Source: Acidobacteriota bacterium (lineage in GTDB: Bacteria > Acidobacteriota > Polarisedimenticolia > JACPZX01). From it: a stretch of DNA of 64,000 nucleotides. Positions 53,701-61,300 of this stretch are shown piece after piece (the stretch's first letter is position 1; the number at the start of each line of letters is the position of its first letter). The stretch spans positions 1-64,000 of the forward strand of contig JACPZX010000011.1 in NCBI GenBank assembly GCA_016195325.1, read 5' to 3'. The translations under genes and the position numbers were made by a program. The notes under the pieces are model-generated. The model was not told the origin of the DNA, did no database searches, and saw only the letters and a list, made by a program, of their open reading frames with translations.

Positions 53701-55317
53701 CGAGGCGATCGCCTCGGCCCTTGCCTCGAGCGCCGCGTAGGTGAGGGCGTCGCTCCCGCAGCTCACCGCCACCCGATCCGGCGCCGCGCGCCGCACGCGC
53801 TCGAAGCGCCCGGCGAGATCTCCCTCGACGAGCTCGGCCGTCTCCGTCGGAGGCGCGTCGCCGTTCCATGCGTTCAACACCTGCGCGCGCTCTTCGTCGG
53901 CGAGGAACGGGATCGTCGAGATCCGGCGCGCCGGATCGGCCGCGACCTCGATCGCGAGGGTCGAAAACCATCCGGTGAGCCGGCGAGCGGTCGCCGTGTC
54001 GAAGAGATCGCTCCGGTACTCGAGCGATCCGAGGACGCCTCTTTCCGCTTCCTGGATCTCGAGGGCCAGGTCGAACTTCGCGGCGGCCCCCTCGATGGCG
54101 AACGGCGACACCTCGACGCCGGGAAGGCGAACGGCGGCGCCGGGAAGGTTCTGGAACGCGAAGACGGCCCCCGCGAACGGCGTCCGGCCGAACGCGCGGT
54201 CGGGGCGGAGATCCGCGACGACGCGCTCGAACGGCCACTCCGCGCACTCGTGAGCCGCGAGCACCGCTGAGCCGGTCCGGCGGAGGAACTCCCGGAACGT
54301 GGGATCGCCCGACGCGCTCGATCGCATCACGAGCGTGTTGACGAACAGGCCGACGAGGTCTTCGGTCAGCGGGTGCACCCGTCCCGCGGTCGGCACCCCG
54401 ACGCAGATGTCGTCCTGGCCGCTCCAGCGGTGGAGGATCGCCTGGTAGATGGCGAGGAGCGCCGCGAAGAGTGTCGTCTTCTCCTCTCGCGCCAGCCGGC
54501 GGATCGTCTCGATCGCCCCGGGGTCGATCTCGAACGCGACCGTCGCGGCCGGCGCGGCGGCCGCCGCCCGTCGCGTGCGATCGAGCGGGATCGCGATCTC
54601 CGCCGGCGCGCCGCGGAGGCGCTCCGTCCAGTAGCGGCGTTGCGTTTCGAGCGCCCCCGACTCGAGCCGGGCGCGCTGCCACAGCGCGAAGTCCCCGTAC
54701 TGAATCGGCAGGTCGGCGGGAGGCGCGACGTCTCCGGCGAGCTGCCCGGCATAGAAGGCGGCCAGATCGGAGACGAGGACTCCGATCGACCAGCCGTCGC
54801 TCACCGCGTGATGCATGGAGAGGACGAGCAGATGATCGCGCGTGGAGATGCCGATGAGCGAAGCCCGGAAGAGGGGGCCATGCGCCAGGTCGAAGGGGCG
54901 GTCCGCCTCCCGGCGGGCGGCCCCGGCGGGATCGCCCCTCGGATCGATGCGCGCGAGCTCGACGGGGGCGGGGGGCGCCACGATCTGCCGCACGATGCCG
55001 TCGATCGGCGCGAACGTCGTCCGCAGCGTCTCGTGGCGGGCGACCAGCCGCCCGAGGCTCAGCTCGAGCGCCCGCGCGTCGAGATCCCCGCGCAGGCGGA
55101 GAGCCAGGCTCAGGTTGTAGGCGGGATCCCCGGGCGAGAGCTGATCGACGAAGAAGAGCCGCTCCTGCGCGAACGAAAGGGGGATCGGCTCCCCGCGGGG
55201 TCGCCTCGGAATCGCCTCCGCTGCCGCGGCGCGCATCGCCCGCTCGCGCAGCCGGCGGAGGAGCGCCGCGCGATCGCTCCCTTCCGGGCCGCCCGAACGG
55301 CCGTCAGGCGGAGCCAC
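44785..55317 (-). CDS. Non-ribosomal peptide synthetase, modules 3-5 plus thioesterase
   Basis: The 3510-residue enzyme has the order C-A-T-C-A-T-C-A-T-TE. Landmarks: C1 HHAVSDGWS (about 167), A1 YTSGSTGKPKG (659), T1 LGGDSIRS (1057), C2 with degenerate SEPFLDGWS (1261), A2 YTSGSTGVPKG (1732), T2 LGGDSIRA (2128), C3 HHAVADGWS (2341), A3 YTSGSTGRPKG (2822), T3 LGGHSLLA (3209), TE GWSFGG (3356). The first two adenylation domains give the pocket code D-F-W-N-I-G-M-V-H, the established Thr code. The third gives D-S-A-L-I-A-E-V-W, which I cannot assign. The GTG start overlaps the upstream synthetase by 14 bases. The TE should release or cyclise the product. Confidence 0.92.
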   Translation of the reverse strand: MAPPDGRSGGPEGSDRAALLRRLRERAMRAAAAEAIPRRPRGEPIPLSFAQERLFFVDQLSPGDPAYNLSLALRLRGDLDARALELSLGRLVARHETLRTTFAPIDGIVRQIVAPPAPVELARIDPRGDPAGAARREADRPFDLAHGPLFRASLIGISTRDHLLVLSMHHAVSDGWSIGVLVSDLAAFYAGQLAGDVAPPADLPIQYGDFALWQRARLESGALETQRRYWTERLRGAPAEIAIPLDRTRRAAAAAPAATVAFEIDPGAIETIRRLAREEKTTLFAALLAIYQAILHRWSGQDDICVGVPTAGRVHPLTEDLVGLFVNTLVMRSSASGDPTFREFLRRTGSAVLAAHECAEWPFERVVADLRPDRAFGRTPFAGAVFAFQNLPGAAVRLPGVEVSPFAIEGAAAKFDLALEIQEAERGVLGSLEYRSDLFDTATARRLTGWFSTLAIEVAADPARRISTIPFLADEERAQVLNAWNGDAPPTETAELVEGDLAGRFERVRRAAPDRVAVSCGSDALTYAALEARAEAIASTLRAEGVGPEVRVGLCVGRSLTIAAGVLGILKAGGAYVPMDPEYPAGRLRYLIEDSRARLILCDRSTRAAIPAGARAVILDDLAPPRDAHAAPGDPAPAPGRSDLPAADDPARAAYVIYTSGSTGKPKGVVVTHAHVLRLFRAAGPLFAFDADDVWTLFHSPAFDFSVWEMWGAWLSGGRVVIVPHEIARSPEAFHDLLARERVTVLNQTPSAFRQLARADEERRGGELALRWVIFGGERLEPSMLRGWCARRGDERPGLVNMYGITETTVHVTWRRVRSANTRDGTGSRIGRPLPDLRVYVLDAAGRPAPIGVPGEIHVGGAGVARGYLDRAGLTAERFVPDPFTRRPGARMYRSGDRGRWIDGGDLEYLGRLDHQVKVRGFRVECGEIESALAEHPGVRECAVVARDDDGEDRRLVAYVVAAGSKGGPGVDELRAHLGALLPEHMIPSAFVPVDRLPLTAHGKLDRAALPAPEGTRPALSVPYAPPRGRAEEILGEVWREALGLDRVGRDDNFFDLGGDSIRSIQVRSRARERGLAVSIPQMFGHQTLRGLAGVATRIDPSADAPAGPPPFGLVSAEDRARLPESAEDAYPLSRLQAGLRYHSERSEDYTVYLNSLHVRARYDARALADALHRLTARHPMLRTSIDLAGFSEPLQIVHRESEVVLALVDLRPLGTAAQEETIRRFIEGEMRRPFEWSRAPLFRFHVHLRTESSFQLTMSEPFLDGWSVATLLTELFTLYLGGAAEPASDPLRATYRDYVALEREAIASVDCRGYWERALALEERRKLPCAAPAGHSGPPRVLRIDLPIEPGVAEGLKRAAREAGVPIKSVLLAAQMKVLGHLTGARRPVTGLLANGRPETADGERIVGPFLNLVPFRVDLRGGSWLDLVRRAFDAEREMLPYRRYPMADLKRIAGGADLFDTVFNFTHFHIYRRLHALTGCEVVEATGNENTYFPLTTQANMDEETGALGLAFDFQSHVVDEGFVREAAACFTRAFESMARAPGEPHASISLLSPLQRAAATSGSTEIPRSGTAPRRLDEWFAGEASRRSDAAAVVSGADRLTYGELRRRAGAAAAGLRRLGVGRGSFVGLLLERSADLPVAALAVLEAGAAYVPLDPEYPRERLTWLIEDSRARVLVAGPGSRHLLPTTAAATQVVTLEELSSAAAGIAEVAGERSMHPDDAAYVIYTSGSTGVPKGVVVTHANVSSLMESAQARFGFGDDDVWTLFHSFSFDFSVWEMWGALLHGGRLVIAPHRVSRSPEEFLSLLERERVTVLNQTPSSFLQLMRAEAGRPRGDQALRWVIFGGEALDPAKLRPWVERHGDRSPRLVNMYGITETTVHVTWHDVRRAEVEAGGASAIGRPLDHLRAYVLDGEGQPTPPGAIGELWVGGSGVARGYLNRPELTAERFVPDPFAAASGARMYRSGDRARRRPEGDLEYLGRSDRQVKVRGFRVETGEIESALAGHPDVAASAVVAREDEADDRRLVAYFVPRAGGTVSGTVLRDFLKATLPAHMVPASFVPLDALPLTAHGKLDTRALPAPGPDRPHLAVAYAPPSDALEIRLAAMWRDVLRLDRIGVRDDFFELGGDSIRATQLVARLREALDTDIRVGALFDAPTIAQLAVRIRAAARPVPPARSDGSATAAERRAPSDRRIPLSFAQRRLWFLDRLEPGSGVYNVPAALRLRGSLDVSAFRRAFDGIVRRHEPLRTTFGEEAGEPFQIVHPAPDGDAPEPAAGVPRMDLVDLGALDPVRRETEALALAQEEARAPFDLERGPLARARLARLGDDEHLLLINFHHAVADGWSTGIFLDEMAGLYGALREGRSSPLVAPVSRFADHAAAQQRALESGALDAEIAWWREALAGAPALDLPADRPRPALPSFRGARVAVSIDPQIVSALRELGRTCGTTLFMTLLAAFETLLHRWSGQTDFCVGTAVSGRPRRQLEGTIGFFANTLPLRGDLSGDPPFTELLTRVRRGAIEAFERQEVPFERIVEELRPARDLSRQPLFQVMFAFQRAASAAPGFPGISATFLDLDPATSKFDLTLSLAESEGEVAGMLEYSTDLFDAATMRALAGQFGRLLPSIASTPSRRLSELALSTDEERQELVRAAATSWGVALNGGIGSGPWMPLHERLVDRARAIPDALAVAFRNERLTYRELEERSGILSERLRAMDAVRRSLVAVCSGRSVEMVVGILGTLRSGGAYVPIDPAWPEARIAAVLEDARPAVVLATSAATGRLPRRGPPIFVLDGPPASGGAREGRGTAVRPGDLAYVLYTSGSTGRPKGVEVTHAGLLHSTAARADVYREPVDRFVLVPSFAFDSSVAGIFWTLLDGGALIVAADDEVSDPPALARLIARHRASHFLGIPALYDALLEAASGGELDSLRTAIVAGEACPAELVVRHEARLPGSRLFNEYGPTEATVWSTVHEVRDRRPRARVSIGRPIPGARVHILDGRMEPAPFCVSGQIAVGGAGVARGYLNLPDRTAERFVPDPFADDGSRLYLTGDVGRRLPDGTIEFLGRRDGQVKIRGVRVEAEEVEAVLASHPAVAEAAVVARPAAAGEAILAAFVAPRDGERIEIADLRRFAAARLPAAMVPGVIVRGGPLPRTGTGKLDRRALAAMPVEADDATKGIPPRDPLERSLARIWSELLGIQQVGVLSSFFDLGGHSLLAVRLAARIEREIGVRLPIASFFQHDTIAALAASLRESESASGATARAFDGARSGASRSSPRIVELQPAGKTPPLWLAHGIGGDLMSYAPLVRRLGAGRRILGLESGALTGNGEVAPSLAEMAERYAREVRRAQPSGPYRLAGWSFGGVLALEIAGALSRGGAGEALVALVDAHAPTGESAKGGGDGSSPPGLLAPEMLAWPPDDTSRLQAEALFRGHLESLARHRPGTFRGRALLIRAAADGVEPEDPTLGWSSIAAGGLEIHDVAGDHFDLVREPAVRAVAELLRGWLDRADRAAR

Positions 55318-58300
55318 GCTCGACTCCGTTCTCGGGGCGCGGTGCCCGCGGCACGGGCGCGGGCTCGCCGGGAGCGGGGGGGACGGGATCGGGCACTCCG
55401 GCGGCCGCGGCGGACCCGAGCAGCGCGCTCTCGATGCGGCCGGCGAGACCGCGGATCGTCGGGGCGTCGTAGAGATCGCGCAGCTCGACGACGGGACCCA
55501 GCCGCGCCCGCAGCCGGGAGATGACTCGGGTCGCGAGAAGGGAGTGGCCTCCCGATTCGAAGAAGTCGTCGTCGATTCCGGCCGGAGCCGCCGGCAGGAG
55601 ATCGGCCCAGATCCCGGCGACGTCCTCCTCGATGGGAGTTTGGGGCGCCACCGGCGGCGCCGCGCCGGCCGGCCGGGTCGCCGTCGGGTCCGGAAGCGCG
55701 GCGCGATCGACCTTTCCGTTCGGCGAGAGGGGGAGGCGCTCCAGGATCACGAACGCGGCCGGCATCATGAACTCGGGCAAGCGCTCGCGGAGATGCTCGC
55801 GCCAGCGCCCTATCGAGTCCGGATCGCCGCCCGTCGCGGCCACGTACGCGACCAGGCGCAGCTCCTGGCGCGCGTCGCGTCGCGCGACGACGGCGCACTC
55901 CCGGACGTCGGGATGGGCGCCGAGAACCGCCTCCACTTCGCCGGGCTCGATCCTGAAGCCCCGCACCTTGACCTGGGCGTCGGCGCGCCCCAGGAACTCG
56001 ATCCGTCCGTCCCCGCGCCAGCGGGCCAGGTCTCCGGTCCGGTAGAGGCGCGATCCAGGCGAGCCGTACGGATCCGGCACGAATCGATCGGCCGTCGCGT
56101 CGGGGCGGCCGCGGTAGCCGCGCGCCACGCCGTCGCCGCCGATGAAGATCTCACCCGCGATCCCCACGGGCGCGGGACGCCCGCTCCCGTCGAGAAGATA
56201 GACGCGCGTGTTGGCGACGGGCCGGCCGATCGGAACCGTCGGTCCTATCTCGCGGGGGTCGTTCATCGCGTGCGCGGTGGCGACGACCGTCCCCTCGGTG
56301 GGGCCGTACGCGTTCACGAGACGCAGTCCCGGCACCGCTTCGAGGACGCGGCGCGCCGCGACGGCGGGCATGACGTCCCCTCCCACGACGAGCTGCCTCA
56401 GCCCCTGGAGGTCGTCGGGGCGCTCGTCGACCATCGGCGGGAAGAGACCCGTGATGAGGATGGCCATCGTCACGCGATGCTCGCGCAGGACGTCGCCAAT
56501 CTCCTCCAGCGACGGTTTCGCCGAGGGGTGGAGGACGAGCGTGCCTCCGTTCAACAGGCACCCCCAGATCTCCGCGGCGGAGGGATCGAACGCGGGCGAG
56601 ACCAGCTGGAGGACGACGTCGTTCTCGTCGAGGCGCGCCCAGTTGGTGTCGCGCGCCATGCGGACGAGACCCCGGTGGGAGACCTCCACGCCCTTGGGCT
56701 CCCCGGTCGATCCGGAGGTGTACATCACGCAGGCGAGCCGATCCGCGCGCGTCGGCACGGAGACGGCGGAGTCGAGCGCCGGATCGTGCGCCGGGGGGGA
56801 GGACTCCGCGGGGGGACCTCCCGCGACGCCCGCCGGCCCGTCGGCAGATCTCTCGTCCAGGAGGAGCGTGCGCGCGTCGTCGCCCGAGATCAGCGGCGCC
56901 GTCGAGCGCGTGGCCAGGACATGTCGAGCGCCCGAATCCCGCAGCATGTAGGAGATCCGCGCGGGCGGGTACGCCGGGTCGAGCGGGAGGTAGGACCCTC
57001 CCGCCTTCAGCGCGGCCAGCATCCCGATGAGCATCTCCGGCGATCGCTCGACGCAGATCCCGATGGGACTCTCGTTTCCGGCGCCGAGCGAGACGAGACG
57101 ATCGGCCAGGCGGCCGGCCGCTCGATCGAGCTCGCCGTAGGTCAGGCTCCTTCCCCCGGAGCGCACCGCGACCGCCCCGGAGCGGCGCGCCGCCCGTTCG
57201 GCGAAGAGCGCGTGAACGCTTCTCCGTGGGTAGCGGTACGAGGGAGGCCGGTCAGGGCCCTCGCTCTCGGGCCTGTTCCACTCGACGAGCACGCGCTCGC
57301 GCTCCGCGTCCGGCAGCATCGAGAGGGCGCGGAGCGGGCGCTCGCCGTCTCCCGGCAGGTCTTGAAGGAGCGTCGTGAGGTGGTCCATCATGCGCGCCAT
57401 CGCGGGCGCGGCGAACCGCTCGGCGGCATAGACGACCTGGAGCGCGAGCGACTCTCCGGGGGCGGCGGCGAGCGTGATCGGGTACGTCGTCTTGTCCCAC
57501 GCCACGAGGTCCCGAACTTCCAGGCCGGCGAGCCGTGAGCCGAAATCGGGCCCCGCGGGATAGTTCTCGAAGACCACGATCGATTCGAAGAGCGGCTGCC
57601 CGCGCGGGACGTCGCTCCACCGCTGGACGTCGGAAAGCGGAACGTGCTGGCGTCTCAGGAGCTCGAACTGCCGCCGCTGCACCTCCTCGAGCCACGCGAG
57701 GAGCGGCGTCCCCGGGCTCACGCGCAGCCGGAGCGGGAGCGTGTTGATGAAGAGCCCCACCATCGATTCCGCGCCGGCGAGCTCGGGAGGGCGGCCCGAC
57801 AGGACGGTGCCGAAGACGACGTCATCGTCCCCGGCGTAGCGCGAAAGAAGGAGGCCCCAGGCCGCGCTGACGAGCGTCCCCATCGTCAGCCCGTGCGCGC
57901 GCGCGAACCGCGCCAGGGCGGAGGTCGCCGCCTGGGAGAGGGCGCGCCGGAGGCGCGTCCAGCTCGCGTCGAGCCGCTCCGTGTCGATCGTTTCGCAGCC
58001 GTCCGAGGGGCGCGGCCCTTCGACGAACGGACGCGTCGGCGCGCGCAGGCCGGCGAGCTCGCGCCGCCAGTGCGACTCGGACTCCGCCGGATCGCAGCTC
58101 GCCAGCCAATCGATGTAGTCGCGGTACGGGCGCGCGGCGGGGAGCGCGGGGAGGCGCCCTTCGCGGAGCGCCGCGTAGATCGCGGCCAGCTCCTCGAGAA
58201 GGATGGGGACGGACCAGCCGTCGAGGATGATGTGGTGATGGGTCCAGACGAAATGCCGGCGCTCATCGCCCAGACGCAGGAGGCCGAAGCGCATCAGCGG

Positions 58301-61300
58301 AGCGCGCGCGAGATCGAAGCCCTTCTCCCGCTCCGCGAGGAGATGCCGTTCGGTCCGGCGGGCCTGCTCGCGGGCGTCGAGGTGGCGCCAGTCGATCCGC
58401 TCCCACGGCAGCGTGACCGCGGGGGCCGTCACCTGGAGCGGGGTCTCGCGCCCTTCCCAGAGGACCGCGGTGCGGAGCGCGGGGTGCCTCGCGGCCAGCC
58501 GATCCCACGCCTCCTCCAACGCCGCCTCGTCGAGCGGACCCTCGAACGTCCAGCTCATCTGCTCGACGTAGGCGCCGCGGGATCCGTCGCGCAGCGTGTG
58601 GAAGAGCATCCCCTGCTGCATGGGCGAGAGGGGATACGCGGCGGCGCGCTCGTCGAGCGGGCCCGTCAGCTCGCGCAGGGCGTCGAGGAAGGTCGCGGCG
58701 AGCTCCTCGACCTTCGCGCGCGCGGCGGGCGAGTCGCTGTAGGTCCAGGCGACGCTGAGCGAGCCGTCGGATACGAGGGCGTTGATCTCGAGGGCGTGGG
58801 AGCGCATCGCCCGCGGGCTCCGGAAGGCGCCGAGCGGCTCGTCGTCGAACGCGAACGGTCCTCCGGCCGCGAGAGCCCCATCGAACTGGCCGAGATAGTT
58901 GAAGCAGATCTCCGCGCGCGGAGCCGCCTCGAGGAGGCTCGCGACGCCGGCGTCGCCGCCGAGATAGCGGAGCATCCCGTAGCCGATCCCATCGCGAGGG
59001 ATCGCGCGGAGCGCCTCGCGAGCCCGGCCGAGCGCCTCCTCGGGCGGCGAGGCCGGGTCGCCGATGTCGAGAAGGACGGGGAAGAGCGCCGTGAACCAGC
59101 CCACCGTCCGCGAGAGGTCCTCGTCGTCGCGGAAGGAGAAGCGCCCGTGCCCCTCGAGATCCACGAGCCGGAGCCCCGGCCCGTTCCAGCGGGCGAGCGC
59201 GCGGGCGAGAGCGGCGAGCATGCACTCCTGGATGCCGGCGCTCCGTCCGCCCCGCCCCGCCTGGAGCAGGGCTCGCGTCTCTTCGGCCGGCAGCCGCACC
59301 GTCCAGGTGCGCGAGGAGGCCTCCTGTCCGGCGTCGGGCGGGAACAGGGGCGCGCTCATCCCCGCGAGCGGCGGGCTCCAGTAGGCCCTCTCCTCTCGAA
59401 CACCGCCCGCGCGGGCGTGCTCCTCGAGCCGCCTCGCGCGGCGGGCGAACGACATGGTTCGGGGCGGGAGATCGACCCGGCCTCCCTCGCGGAGCTGTTT
59501 GTAGGCGATCGAGAGATCCTCGAGCAGGATGCGCCACGACACGCCGTCCACCGCGAGGTGATGCACGACGAGGAGCAGCCGGGCCTCCCCGGCCGCTCCC
59601 GGATCGACGAGCGCCGCGCGCGCGATCGGCCCCGAGGCGAGATCGAGGCTCGCGTGGACGCGCGCCGAGATCTCCTCCATCGCCCGTGCGCATCCCCCCG
59701 CCGGCAGGACGGAAGCATCGTGGACCTCGAGAGGAATCGTTCCCGGAGCGGGCTCGACGCGCTGGCGCCATCCACCCGCCCCCCGCTCGAAGCGCAGCCG
59801 GAGCGCGTCGTGGCGATGGGCGAGCGCGTCGAGCGCGCCGGTGAGGGCGGCGACGTCCGGCGGCGCGGTGAGCCGAAGGAGCACCGCCTGGTTGTCGTGG
59901 TGCGGCTCCGGGGAGCCGAGCTCGAAGAACCAGCGCTGAATGGGCGTGAGCGGGATCTCCCCGTCCGGCTCGGCCTGGTCGACCTGCGGAGCCGGGAGCG
60001 CCTCCCCGGCGTCGGCGGCGAGCGTCGCCACCGTGGGGTGGTGGAAGAATTGGCGGCTCGAGATGCGCAGCCCGCGCTCCCGCGCGCGCGCCACGACCTG
60101 AAGGGCGAGAATCGAGTCGCCGCCGAGCGAGAAAAAGTTCTCGTGGACGCCGACCTCCCGCACGCCGAGCAGATCCGCCCAGATCGCCGCCAGGGCTCGT
60201 TCGGCGGCGGTGCGCGGCCCTTCGGGCTCCGCGTCGGCCCGCCCCGCCGGCGCGCGCAGCGCGAGCGCGCGGCGATCGATCTTGCCGCCCGCGGTCCGAG
60301 GCAGCGCCTCGGTCCACGCGTAGTCGGCGGGGACCATGTATTCGGGAAGGCGCGAGGCGAGAAAGCCCGAGAGCTCTCCGGCCGGCGGCCGGACGCCGCC
60401 TGGCCGGCGCGGCTCAAGGTGAGCCGAGAGACGGGAGCGGCCCGCCTCGTCGGCGCGGGCGACGACGGCGGCCTCCGCGACGTCGGGGTGCGCGCGCAGC
60501 GCCTGCTCGATCTCGGCGGGCTCGATGCGGAAGCCGCGCACCTTGATCTGGTCGTCGATGCGGCCGAGGAAGTCGAGATCTCCGTTCGGCCGCCATCTCA
60601 CCCGATCGCCGGAGCGATAGCACCGCTGTCCGGGCTCCGTCGCATGGGGATCCGGCACGAAGCGCTCCGCGGTGAGGTCCGGACGCCCGAGGTAGCCCAA
60701 CGCCACGCCGACGCCCCCGATGACCGCCTCGCCGGGAGTGCCGATCCCCACGGTCTGCCCACGCGAGTCGAGGGCGTGCACGCGGACCCCGGGGAGGGGG
60801 CGGCCGATGGGGACGCTCGCGTCCTCCAGCTCGAAGCCGGCTCCGGGACGGGACGGAGACTCGTCCGCGGCGTGCAGCGTTGCCGTGATGGTCGTCTCGG
60901 TCGGTCCGTAGGCATTGACGAGCCTCGCGCGCCCGCGTGCGATCCGCCGCCATGGTGCGATCCCCGAGGGAGGGACGCGCTCGCTCCCGGTCACCACGAG
61001 CCTGAGATCGGGCGCGAGCGCACGACCCGAGCGATCGGCATCACGGACCCACGCGTGCCAGTACGAAGCGGGGACGTTCAGAACGGTGACGCGCTCCCGC
61101 GCGAGGAACAGATCGAACTCCTCGAATCCCGGGACGTCACCCTCGGGCCGGAGCACGATGGTCGCCCCGCTCGCCAGCGTCGGGAAGATCTCCTCCGCCG
61201 CCACGTCGAAGGCCGGCGAGGCGAATTGAAGGACGCGGTCCGCCGGGCCGAGTCCGTAGGCTTCGGCGATCGCCGCGGCGTGATTCGACAGGGCGCGGTG

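Noticed and set aside
50674-54270. Long plus-strand ORF opposite the second NRPS gene
   Set aside because: Antisense shadow of adenylation and condensation domains; no start signal or domain.
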